The notes under the pieces are model-generated. The model made no database searches and was not told the origin of the DNA. It worked only from the letters and a program-made list of their open reading frames with translations. A DNA stretch of 64,000 nucleotides, taken from the NCBI RefSeq assembly GCF_024623785.1, contig NZ_JANKBZ010000004.1, forward strand, positions 186,001 through 250,000, given 5' to 3'. The DNA is from Archangium lipolyticum. Its GTDB lineage: Bacteria > Myxococcota > Myxococcia > Myxococcales > Myxococcaceae. Numbering within the stretch: the stretch's first letter is position 1; every line of letters starts with the position of its first letter. The position numbers and the translations under genes were made by a program. Of this stretch, positions 7,979-15,300 are shown piece after piece.

Positions 7979-8789
7979 GTTTGTCTCCAATGGAAACCGG
8001 TGAGTCCTCGAGGATGCGTATCACCCTCTCGCGCAGCTGGCCGAGAGCGGACGCGAGCCTCGCGCCCGGGAGGTGCTGCGAGCGGCTCGCCCAGAGCGCA
8101 CGCTCCAGTCCGCGTGGTGGCCGCAGGCGGGTGAGCAGCGCGAGCAGGATGTCCACCCGGGCATAGGCGCGGAGGAAGACTCCAGCCCATTGTCCCAGTG
8201 CCCCCTCCGGCGCGCGTCCCGCGAGGTCCAGCAGGAAGACGAACAGGTCATCCGCGTGGCGCTCGTCGGCGGAGAGCCAGGGCTCGTGCGGGGTCTCGAA
8301 GTCGATGAGCCGCGCGCACCGCCCGGCCGCGTCATAGAGGACATTCTTCAGGTGGGCATCGCCGTGGGACCATGGCACCCGCGAGCCCGGCAGGCACAGC
8401 GCGTGGGCACGGCGGAGCTCCACGGCGGAGGCCGCCAGCATCTCCGGCGTCAGCTCCCCGCGCGCCAGCAGCCGGTCCAGGCTCTCGCCCGGGAGCTCCT
8501 CCAGCGCGACGGCGCCGCCCTTCCGGCGCTCGGCGAGCCGCCCCGGGTGCAGGAGTTGGAAGGACGCGAGCTCCCAGTCCTGCCACCGCGCGCACGACAC
8601 GAACATGCGGATGCGGCTGCGCGACAGGCGCAGGAAGAGGTTTCCGGGAGCGATCACCGCTCCCATGCCCGGGCGGCGGCGCTTCACCCAGACGGCGCGG
8701 CCCCGCAGGGACTCCGGGCGCACCGTGTTGACCCGGACGAGTTCGATCATCCGTCCCAGTCCCTGGCTCCAGCGCTCAGCCAATGACAA
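7965..8789 (-). CDS. Kinase-fold (APH/lipopolysaccharide-kinase-like) protein
   Basis: 274 residues. The C-terminal half has a protein-kinase-like catalytic loop SHGDAHLKNVLYD (His-Gly-Asp and Asn) and the metal-binding segment CARLIDFETP, as in aminoglycoside phosphotransferases and the InaA/WaaP/RIO-like group. A clear glycine loop is not visible; the N-terminal lobe is short, though a Lys in AVWVKRR could be the ATP-contacting residue. Probable role: phosphorylation of a small molecule or envelope sugar. It sits between two integral membrane proteins and an aldo/keto reductase. The start is TTG with GGGGGAAGC upstream, overlapping the membrane gene by 14 bases; ATG 8750 is an alternative. 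Confidence 0.65.
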   Translation of the reverse strand: MSLAERWSQGLGRMIELVRVNTVRPESLRGRAVWVKRRRPGMGAVIAPGNLFLRLSRSRIRMFVSCARWQDWELASFQLLHPGRLAERRKGGAVALEELPGESLDRLLARGELTPEMLAASAVELRRAHALCLPGSRVPWSHGDAHLKNVLYDAAGRCARLIDFETPHEPWLSADERHADDLFVFLLDLAGRAPEGALGQWAGVFLRAYARVDILLALLTRLRPPRGLERALWASRSQHLPGARLASALGQLRERVIRILEDSPVSIGDKHDRR

Positions 8790-9369
8790 GCGCTTCCCCC
8801 GTCAGCTCCTCGTACCAGAGCACGACCGCCAGGCATCCCAGACACCAGCAGCGCACCACGCCCCTCCCCGCCAGCCCGCCGAAGAGCATCACCGCCGCCA
8901 GGAGGAGCACCGTGCCCATGACGCTCAGCGTACCTCCGGCCCTGCGTGTGAGGGCCCGCGACGCGCGGAACGGGTGCGCGGCTCCATCGAGCGCCAGGGG
9001 GAAGAGGAACACCATCTGCGCCTCGACGGCGTAGAAGGCCAGGAGCGCGAGGGCAGGTCCCACCAGGAGAGGTCCCCCGGCGAACGCCGCCAGGCCCCAG
9101 GCTCCCAGCGCCGCGAGCAGCGCGGCCATGTACTTGAGGACTCCCAGTCCGTGTGCCCGGGGAAGCGTGGTGGGAACGGGACGGCCCCGCACGAGGGCCA
9201 TGGCCTCGGCCATCCAGGCGGCACCGCCCCGGAAGCCTCCGCGCCATGCACCCCGGGCGGACCGGGCGGGCGGAGAGCCGGGTGCATCGTAGAACCTCGC
9301 CGCGCGCTCCAGCAGCGTGCGCCCGCGGCCCCAAGCGAGCGGCACGGCTTCCCAGGTGGACTCAGCCAT
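8776..9369 (-). CDS. Integral membrane protein of unknown function
   Basis: 197 residues with a soluble N-terminus (about 1-75) and four or so hydrophobic segments: around LGVLKYMAALLAALGAWGLA, PLLVGPALALLAFYAV, LSVMGTVLLLAAVMLFGGLA and a last one through CWCLGCLAVVLW. No family is recognised. ATG 9369 is preferred over upstream codons because GGGAGGGG lies just before it and the start then overlaps the upstream gene by 8 bases. It belongs to an operon with a second membrane protein, a kinase-fold protein and an aldo/keto reductase, so an envelope or lipid modification role is possible (inference). Confidence 0.6.
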   Translation of the reverse strand: MAESTWEAVPLAWGRGRTLLERAARFYDAPGSPPARSARGAWRGGFRGGAAWMAEAMALVRGRPVPTTLPRAHGLGVLKYMAALLAALGAWGLAAFAGGPLLVGPALALLAFYAVEAQMVFLFPLALDGAAHPFRASRALTRRAGGTLSVMGTVLLLAAVMLFGGLAGRGVVRCWCLGCLAVVLWYEELTGEALVIG

Positions 9370-9922
9370 GGAACCCCTCCCGCACGAAGCAGAAGTGCGC
9401 CCAGGCCAGGAACGCGGCCGCATGTCCCGCCAGGAGTGTGCGGTGCAGCAGGGACTCGAACCGCCCGCACCGCCGCCGATGGAAGACGAACTCGTCGTAG
9501 CAGACGAGCGCGACCGTCCCCATCAGGACGACGAGCACCGGCAACAGGAACATCCGGGGGCGCGACGAGACGGAAGCGGCCCCCATCAACAGGAACAGCG
9601 GCAGCCCTCCGCCCGCCAGCGCGAGGAACTCCGCCCGGTGCTCGTTGGGGCCGACCCGCACTCCGGCCGTGCGGTGGTAGCGCCAGTCCGCGAGGCCCGC
9701 CAGGGTCGCGGTCGTCCCGGCCACTGCCACCACCCAGAGCTCCCACGGGTACCGGGCGGGCTCGATGAGCCAGGAGAAGCGCGGGTCACGGGAGAGGAGA
9801 ACGAGCGCCGAGCCGAACAACACACCCGGAGCCAGGGACGCCAGCAGGTTGGCGGCATCGCGCAAGCGTGAGAGCCACTGGCGCGGAGTGGGCGTGAGAG
9901 CCTGGACGAGAGCTTCGGGCAT
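9362..9922 (-). CDS. Integral membrane protein of unknown function, first gene of the operon
   Basis: 186 residues with four to five predicted membrane segments, for example LLASLAPGVLFGSALVLL, LWVVAVAGTTATLAGLA, GGGLPLFLLMGAASV, LLPVLVVLMGTVALVCY and LLAGHAAAFLAWAHFCF. A basic patch FHRRRCGRFE separates the last two. I do not recognise a family. The start ATG has TTGGAGGC upstream. It is the first of four tightly overlapping minus-strand genes, so any promoter for the group should lie in the short gap 9923-9951. Confidence 0.6.
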   Translation of the reverse strand: MPEALVQALTPTPRQWLSRLRDAANLLASLAPGVLFGSALVLLSRDPRFSWLIEPARYPWELWVVAVAGTTATLAGLADWRYHRTAGVRVGPNEHRAEFLALAGGGLPLFLLMGAASVSSRPRMFLLPVLVVLMGTVALVCYDEFVFHRRRCGRFESLLHRTLLAGHAAAFLAWAHFCFVREGFHG

Positions 9923-9951
9923 GGACTGCCTCCAACGGGGAAACCCCGGAA

Positions 9952-10845
9952 CTAACCACCGGCGAGCGGAGGACGCATCAAGGTGAAGCGCTCGATGTCC
10001 TCGTCCCGCCCCAGATGGTGGAGCGCTTTCTCTTCATGGCCGATGTGACGGAACCCCGCCTTCTCCAATACGCGCCGGGAACCCGGGTTGCGTGAGAAGC
10101 AGTTGGCGTGAATGGACTCCAGGCCCAACGTCTCGAAGCCGTAGCGCACCAGCGCCTGGGCCGCCTCCGTGCCAAAGCCCCGCCCCCAGTAGGGACGGCC
10201 AATCCAATAGGAGAGCTCGGCCGTGCGGGGCCGCTCCTCCCCGGCCTCCACCAACCCGGCCGCGCCAATCATCTCGCCGGACCCGGTCAGGCAGAGCGCG
10301 AAGACGTGCGAGCGCGCATCCAGGGAGGAGATCCACGCCTCCGCCATGCCATCCTCGAAGGGGTGTGGGATTCCCGCGGCGTTCATCGCCACCTCACGCT
10401 CACCCGCCAGGCGCTGCACGGACGGGGCGTCTTCCAGGCGGATGGGGCGGAGAATCAGGCGGGCACTCTCGATGGCGGCGCCCTTGCGATCGCGCGAGAG
10501 GGCGCGGTGGATCGCCGGTGTGAGCACGCTCGTGTGGAGCGCGTCCAGCGCGAGCTCCCAGCGGCCCTCGGCGCACAGGCCGCTCAGGCCCCCCTCCTCA
10601 TAAGCCTCCCGTGCCGCTGACTCCAATGCCTCGCGCACGGCCTCTGCGACCGCGCGACCGGCCTCGTCGCAACGTTTGCATTCGAGCTCGATCCCCAGGC
10701 GGCTGCGCCTCCCCTCCTCCGTGAGGACCCAGGGCCGAGCCATCCACGGCGGCTCATGACGCATGTGCTGCCCGTGGCCGCACTCGAGCTCCGCGACCCA
10801 GTGCGCTTCACCATCGAGATGGAATCCAGTGATCTTCTGCTTCAT
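9952..10845 (-). CDS. DUF3565 domain fused to a GNAT acetyltransferase
   Basis: 297 residues. The first ~60 match the small DUF3565 family: MKQKITGFHLDGEAHWVAEL, then ECGHGQHMRHEPPW and RPWVLTEEGR, with a Cys pair at CKRC that could bind metal. A bridging segment (about 65-115) contains a GLCAEGRWELALDAL block. The rest is a Gcn5-related acetyltransferase of the RimJ/RimL type; acetyl-CoA binding motif A is GRGFGTEAAQ and motif B is NPGSRRVLEKAGF. It should transfer an acetyl group to an unknown amine. ATG 10845 has AAGAGGA upstream and starts exactly at the conserved DUF3565 N-terminus, so longer forms are unlikely. It is divergent from the P450 gene. Confidence 0.85.
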   Translation of the reverse strand: MKQKITGFHLDGEAHWVAELECGHGQHMRHEPPWMARPWVLTEEGRRSRLGIELECKRCDEAGRAVAEAVREALESAAREAYEEGGLSGLCAEGRWELALDALHTSVLTPAIHRALSRDRKGAAIESARLILRPIRLEDAPSVQRLAGEREVAMNAAGIPHPFEDGMAEAWISSLDARSHVFALCLTGSGEMIGAAGLVEAGEERPRTAELSYWIGRPYWGRGFGTEAAQALVRYGFETLGLESIHANCFSRNPGSRRVLEKAGFRHIGHEEKALHHLGRDEDIERFTLMRPPLAGG

Positions 10846-10900
10846 CGGGTCCTCTTGCCGTCGAGGGTATGGCACCATCACCCGAAACAGGAGGCTTCTC

Positions 10901-12277
10901 ATGACCGCCACGCCCGCAGTCGCGCCGCCCACCTCGCCCCGCATCGCCACGGGCCCTCGAGGAGTCCCCATCCTCGGAGTCATGGTCGAGGCCCGCAAGG
11001 ACATCCTGGGCTGGCTCAAGCGAACGGTGGCGGAGCACGGAATCGTGGCGCAGTACCGCTGCCCCTGGCGCGCCTACCTCGTGACGCACCCGGATGGGCT
11101 CAAGCACGTGCTGCAGGACAACGTGAAGAACTACACGAAGGAGCACATCAGCTACTCCATGCTCCGCCGCATCGTCGGCGATGGCCTGCTCACGAGCGGG
11201 GGCGAGACGTGGCTCAAGCAGCGCAGGCTCGCGCAGCCGGCCTTCCACCGGGCGCGCATCTCGGCCATGGCGGACCACATGGTGAAGGCGACGGCGGAGC
11301 TCTCGGAGCACTGGGCCGCGTCCCAGCGCGCGGGCGAGCCGCGTCACGCGGGGCAGGACATGATGGCGCTCACGCTGCGCATCGTCGGCGAGGCGCTGCT
11401 CGGAACCAACGTGCGCGCGGAGACCGAGGCCGTGGCGGTGTCCTTCAACCTCATCAGTGAACAGTCGGTCGAGCGGTTCCGCGCCCTGCGCTTCATCCCT
11501 CCCATCCTGCCCACCGCCTATGACCGCGCCTACCGCCAGGCGACCCGGGCGCTGAACGACGTGGTGACACGCGTCATCGCCCAGCGCCGCGAGCGCATGG
11601 AGGACCGCGGAGACCTGCTCTCCATGTTCATGCTCGCCAAGGACGAGGAGACGGGCGAGCAGATGGACGACGTGCACCTGCGCAACGAGGTGTTGACCAT
11701 GTTGCTCGCGGGCCACGAGACCACCGCGACCGCGCTCTCATGGGCCTGGCTGCTGCTCGAACAGAACCCGGACGCGGAGCGCAAGCTCCACGAGGAGCTG
11801 GACTCCGTGCTCGGCGGCCGCCTGCCCACCGCGGACGATGTCCCGAAGCTCGTCTACACGCGCCGGGTGCTGGACGAGACGATGCGCCTCTACCCACCCG
11901 TCTACCTCCTGAGCCGCAAGGTCGTGGAGGAGGACGTCATCTGCGGCTACCAGATCCTCGCCGGGTCGACCATCGACATCAGCCCCTACGCCACCCACCG
12001 CCTGCCGGAGTTCTGGCCGGACCCCGAGCGTTTCGATCCGGATCGCTTCTCGCCCGAGCAGGTCGCCGCGAGGCCCCGGTACGCGTACTTCCCGTTCCTC
12101 GGCGGTCCGCGCCAATGCATCGGCAACAACTTCGCGCTGATGGAGGGCACGCTCATCCTCGCCACGCTCGCGCAGCGCCACCGTCCGAGGATGGTGGCCG
12201 GCTACACGCCCACGCCCGAGCCGCTCATCACCCTGCGGCCCTCCGGCGATCTCCCCGTGAGGATCACCTCGCGCTGA
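10901..12277 (+). CDS. Cytochrome P450
   Basis: 458 residues, soluble bacterial class. The I-helix oxygen-activation motif is AGHETTAT (270-277), the ExxR pair Glu326/Arg329 (ETMR), and the heme-binding loop FLGGPRQCIG with proximal Cys406. No membrane anchor or fused reductase is present, so separate redox partners are needed; none is nearby. The substrate cannot be inferred. The start ATG lies behind AACAGGAGG. The gene shares a 55-base divergent gap with the DUF3565-GNAT gene, and a strong hairpin follows its stop. P450s of myxobacteria act in sterol, fatty acid, terpene and polyketide oxidation. Confidence 0.95.
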   Translation: MTATPAVAPPTSPRIATGPRGVPILGVMVEARKDILGWLKRTVAEHGIVAQYRCPWRAYLVTHPDGLKHVLQDNVKNYTKEHISYSMLRRIVGDGLLTSGGETWLKQRRLAQPAFHRARISAMADHMVKATAELSEHWAASQRAGEPRHAGQDMMALTLRIVGEALLGTNVRAETEAVAVSFNLISEQSVERFRALRFIPPILPTAYDRAYRQATRALNDVVTRVIAQRRERMEDRGDLLSMFMLAKDEETGEQMDDVHLRNEVLTMLLAGHETTATALSWAWLLLEQNPDAERKLHEELDSVLGGRLPTADDVPKLVYTRRVLDETMRLYPPVYLLSRKVVEEDVICGYQILAGSTIDISPYATHRLPEFWPDPERFDPDRFSPEQVAARPRYAYFPFLGGPRQCIGNNFALMEGTLILATLAQRHRPRMVAGYTPTPEPLITLRPSGDLPVRITSR

Positions 12278-12290
12278 GCCATCGGGCGGG

Positions 12291-12311
12291 CCCGTCCGGT
12301 ATCCGGACGGG
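12291..12311. terminator. Bidirectional terminator hairpin between convergent genes
   Basis: CCCGTCCGG (12291-12299), a TAT loop and CCGGACGGG (12303-12311) form a perfect 9-bp stem exactly between the P450 stop (12277) and the convergent stop at 12318. There is no long T-run. The placement supports termination for both strands. Confidence 0.7.
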
Positions 12312-12317
12312 TCTCGT

Positions 12318-13451
12318 TCAGTGGCAGTGCGCCACCCCCATCACTCCATCGGTGAAGCTATACCAGACGTTCCCCCCCGAGACGCCCGCGTCCTTGATGA
12401 CGGGCTGCTTCTCGAGCCAGTCCGCCAGCTCCGGGCCACACTCCAGCTCGCCCATCCGGGCCTCCAGCTCCTTGAGGAACGCCATGCGCCGGGTGGCGGA
12501 CACCTCGTTCGCCGCCTTGGCGGCCACCTGAGCGGGTGTCAGCACCTGGACCTCGGCCGGCTGGGAGAGCAGCCACGAGCCATCCGCGTACCCGGCCTCC
12601 AACGCGAACCGGACGGGCCCCGCCGCCTTGGGCGTGAAGGTGTGCCGCGGCGCGAACTCCGCGTCGTCTCCACGGCCCGACAGGCGAACGGGCGGGAAAC
12701 GCTCGGCGACCTGACCCTTCTCGTCGAGCCGGACCACGCGCAGGCTCTGGAGCTCCGGCACCCAACCCCCTGGCCGCACACGGGAGAACTCCACGGTGCT
12801 CTTCCTGCCCAGGTGCAGTTCGTCCGGAGTGGGATCTGGCTCCTGGCGGGAGAACTTGGACAGCATCAGTTGATAGACCCCACGGTTGCGCTCCACCTCG
12901 GAGCCGGTGAGACCCGTGACCGCCTCCTCGGAAGGAGCGGAGGGCCGGCACTCCGCCTGGAGGGGGATGACCTGCTCCTGCGTGATGACCCGTCCGCTCT
13001 TGCAGCGGAGCGTCAGGCTCACCGGCACGGAGTCCACACGGGCCTCGCCGTCCTTCGCGCAGGCGGCCTTCACCGCGGAGACCTCCCACAGGTAGAGCTC
13101 CGCCCGCGTCGAGCCGCCCTGGAGGTTGTGCTTGCGCAACAGCTCGAAGGCTCGAGGCTTCGCGTCCGGCCCCTTGCCCGTCTTCACCTCCAGGTCCACC
13201 GCCTTGCTGTCCGAGCAGGTCCACCGCAGGTCCACCATCGCGACGAGCCAGCGCGGCGTCATGCTGGCGGGGCCATCCGGGAAGGCGACACTGGCGGCTT
13301 CGCCCTGGCCGGTCACCACCGTGCGGACCTCCCCGGGCTCCGGAGAGCGGATGAGGACTTCGTCCTTCAACGCATACGCCGGTGTGAGCGCGAGCACCGT
13401 GGCCACGGCCATCAACCGGGCGCCATCGAGGGGGCATCGAGAGAGGGGCAT
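12318..13451 (-). CDS. Secreted protein of unknown function
   Basis: 377 residues with a cleavable signal peptide (about 1-27, hydrophobic core LMAVATVLALTPAYA). The mature protein looks like beta-rich extracytoplasmic repeats. It has segments resembling immunoglobulin-like strands (for example RHTFTPKAAGPVRFALEAGY) and several Cys that could pair: WTCSDS, KAACAKD, LRCKSG, AECRPS and LECGPE. The very end reads FTDGVMGVAHCH. No family is recognised. ATG 13451 is chosen because the signal peptide begins there; the upstream frame is not signal-like. The ribosome site is weak. It converges on the P450 gene. Confidence 0.6.
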   Translation of the reverse strand: MPLSRCPLDGARLMAVATVLALTPAYALKDEVLIRSPEPGEVRTVVTGQGEAASVAFPDGPASMTPRWLVAMVDLRWTCSDSKAVDLEVKTGKGPDAKPRAFELLRKHNLQGGSTRAELYLWEVSAVKAACAKDGEARVDSVPVSLTLRCKSGRVITQEQVIPLQAECRPSAPSEEAVTGLTGSEVERNRGVYQLMLSKFSRQEPDPTPDELHLGRKSTVEFSRVRPGGWVPELQSLRVVRLDEKGQVAERFPPVRLSGRGDDAEFAPRHTFTPKAAGPVRFALEAGYADGSWLLSQPAEVQVLTPAQVAAKAANEVSATRRMAFLKELEARMGELECGPELADWLEKQPVIKDAGVSGGNVWYSFTDGVMGVAHCH

Positions 13452-13793
13452 GACCCGGTATGCGTAGCACGCCCGCCCGGCCACTGCCCGGGCGGCCGAT
13501 GAGGCGTCATCCGGCCAGGACGGCACCACGATTGTAGAAGGAGCCCCTACCCGTCGACCTTTCCACAGGCGGCCTGTAGGAACTCCAGGGTTCCGGGGAG
13601 GGGTTCCAACCTGGGCGCAGGTGGGCGTGCATCGCCAGACGGAAGACGGGCCGCTTGGAACGTCCAATGGCAGACAGACCCTGTATTTCCGTCAGGAATG
13701 GCTCGGCAAAGGGTTTGCAGAGGGCCCCTGCGAGCATCCTCCGCCTCGCTGGCACGTCAGGAGGGGAGACGATGCTCCTCAGGGGGGTGCGCC
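13452..13793. other. Gene-free stretch with one hairpin
   Basis: No convincing coding frame. CGCCCGG (13474-13480) and CCGGGCG (13488-13494) can form a 7-bp stem in the leader of the minus-strand secreted-protein gene. The rest holds no element I can name. It must contain the promoters for that gene and for the small protein starting at 13794. Confidence 0.4.
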
Positions 13794-13961
13794 ATGCGCG
13801 GAGTCATCACGGGACGTGAGGTGATGGAGAACCTCGGTCTCATCTACCGGGAATTCGGAGCCACCTGTCTCCTGCGCTGTCTCTGGGCCCTAGTCCGCGG
13901 ACGTAGCACCACCTTCCTGGAGGTGGCCTGCCAACCGGAGCCGTCGGACCGCTACCGCTAG
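13794..13961 (+). CDS. Conserved-looking small protein, 55 residues
   Basis: The frame from ATG 13794 to TAG 13959-13961 encodes MRGVITGREVMENLGLIYRE followed by a Cys/Leu-rich helix (EFGATCLLRCLWALV) and the basic, Thr-rich RGRSTTFLEVA. The leader is a run of six G. Amphipathic and hydrophobic features look like a genuine peptide that could touch a membrane or a partner protein. Its stop overlaps by 3-4 bases with the stop of the convergent RIO kinase gene. I do not know a function. Many myxobacterial small proteins of this type are unannotated. Confidence 0.45.
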   Translation: MRGVITGREVMENLGLIYREFGATCLLRCLWALVRGRSTTFLEVACQPEPSDRYR

Positions 13962-15250
13962 GACTCGTCTTCCGGCTTGGACGGGGAAGCGGAAGTGGCC
14001 GGCGCCTTGTACGTCACCACCGGACCGCCACCGTCCCGAGCCTGACGCGGCCCACGCTCGGGCCCCTCGCGCCTCCGCTCCGGAGGACGCCCCTGTGGCC
14101 GCGGCTCCCGCGGACCCTGCTGACCCGAGGGCCTCGCGCCCTGCTCTCCCCACCTGGACTGGCCCTCTCCGTTGCCGCGAGGCGGACGGTCTCCCCGTGG
14201 GGGACGGTCTCCCCGAGGGAAGCGCTCACCCGGTGGACGGTCTCCGCGGGGAGGACGGTCTCCCTGGGGGCGCATGTCCCGGGGGGCCTGCTCCGACCAC
14301 TGGCGTGGCCCTTCTCCGTTGCTCCGAGGCGGACGCTCGCCCTGGGGACGCGCCTCGCGCGGAGGACGTCCCCCCTGCTGGAAGCGCTCGCCCTGGGGCT
14401 GGGGACGCCCATCACGCGGGGGACGCCCGCCCTGGCCGTTGCCCGGGTTGCCATCGAAGCGGCCTCGCGGGCCACCGGAGAAGCGGCGCTCGCGCGAGTC
14501 CGGCCCCTGGAAACGGCCCGTGGGCACGAAGTCCGGCGACAGCTCGCGCTTCACGTACGCCCGCCAGATTTCCTGCGCGTCACCCGCGCGCGCCCTCAAG
14601 GACGGGTCCGTCGCCTCGAAGTAGCGGCGCAGGTTCTCCACGTCGCGCTTGAAGAAGAACTCGGCCTGGCTGTTGGCCGCCGCGTCCACCACCTGCGGGA
14701 AGTCGATGATGGTGGCCCCGCGGTTGCCCAGCAGGATGTTGAACGCCGACAGGTCTCCGTGGATGAGGTCGCAGCACAGCATCCGGATGGCCTGGTTGCG
14801 CAGGTCGAAGTACAGCGCCGACGCCTCCTCGGGCGTGAGCGCGGCCTCCTCCAGCCGCGGCGCCGGGTGCCCCTCGAGGTCCAGCACCAGCTCCATCAAC
14901 AGCACGCCCTCGTAGAACATCACCGGCCTGGGGACGCACACCCCGGCCGCGTACAGCTTCGTCAGCGCGTCCGACTCCGCCGTCTTCCAGGCATCCTCGG
15001 CGGCCTGCACGCCGAAGCGGCTGCCCTTGGCGATGGCTCGCGCGGTGCGGCTGTTGCGCACCTGCCGGCCCTCCCGGTAACCCGAGTTGTTGCGGAAGTT
15101 GCGGTGCTCGCGCTCCTTGTAGATCTTGGCCGCGACGATCTCGCCGCCGTGGCGGACGAGGTACACGTCCGCCTCCTTGCCACTCTTGAGGCGGCCCACC
15201 ACTTCGTCAATCACACCATCGGCCAGGAGGATTTGGAGCGCTTCGTTCAT
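13958..15250 (-). CDS. RIO-family protein kinase with a long Arg/Gly/Pro-rich tail
   Basis: 430 residues. Residues 1-230 are a RIO1-type atypical kinase: ATP-binding SGKEADVYLV with Lys42 (IVAAKIY), catalytic loop IHGDLSAFNILL (Asp166, Asn171) and metal-binding Asp183 (IIDFPQ). Residues ~235-430 are low complexity, with repeats such as RPPRGDRPPRGD, GERFPRGDRPP and NGEGP...W, likely disordered and very basic, like RGG-type RNA-binding tails. RIO kinases act in ribosome assembly in archaea and eukaryotes; bacterial homologues are poorly studied. The tail suggests contact with RNA or ribosomal particles (inference). The start ATG lacks a strong ribosome site. Confidence 0.85.
   Translation of the reverse strand: MNEALQILLADGVIDEVVGRLKSGKEADVYLVRHGGEIVAAKIYKEREHRNFRNNSGYREGRQVRNSRTARAIAKGSRFGVQAAEDAWKTAESDALTKLYAAGVCVPRPVMFYEGVLLMELVLDLEGHPAPRLEEAALTPEEASALYFDLRNQAIRMLCCDLIHGDLSAFNILLGNRGATIIDFPQVVDAAANSQAEFFFKRDVENLRRYFEATDPSLRARAGDAQEIWRAYVKRELSPDFVPTGRFQGPDSRERRFSGGPRGRFDGNPGNGQGGRPPRDGRPQPQGERFQQGGRPPREARPQGERPPRSNGEGPRQWSEQAPRDMRPQGDRPPRGDRPPGERFPRGDRPPRGDRPPRGNGEGQSRWGEQGARPSGQQGPREPRPQGRPPERRREGPERGPRQARDGGGPVVTYKAPATSASPSKPEDES
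14172..14430. repeat. Degenerate tandem repeats in the RIO kinase tail
   Basis: The coding DNA for the disordered tail consists of short imperfect repeats around GGACGGTCTCCCCGWGGG, for example at 14186-14204 and 14205-14220, with variants through 14430. They encode RPPRGD-type units on the minus strand. Copy number may vary by slippage. Confidence 0.6.
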
Positions 15251-15300
15251 TCGTTCGAGAGTCGAAAGGCTCCTTGTCCTACCACGTATTCCGCGTAACC

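Noticed and set aside
14172-14430. Repeat array suspected as CRISPR
   Set aside because: Units are irregular, without unique spacers, in frame and encode the RPPRGD tail of the RIO kinase.
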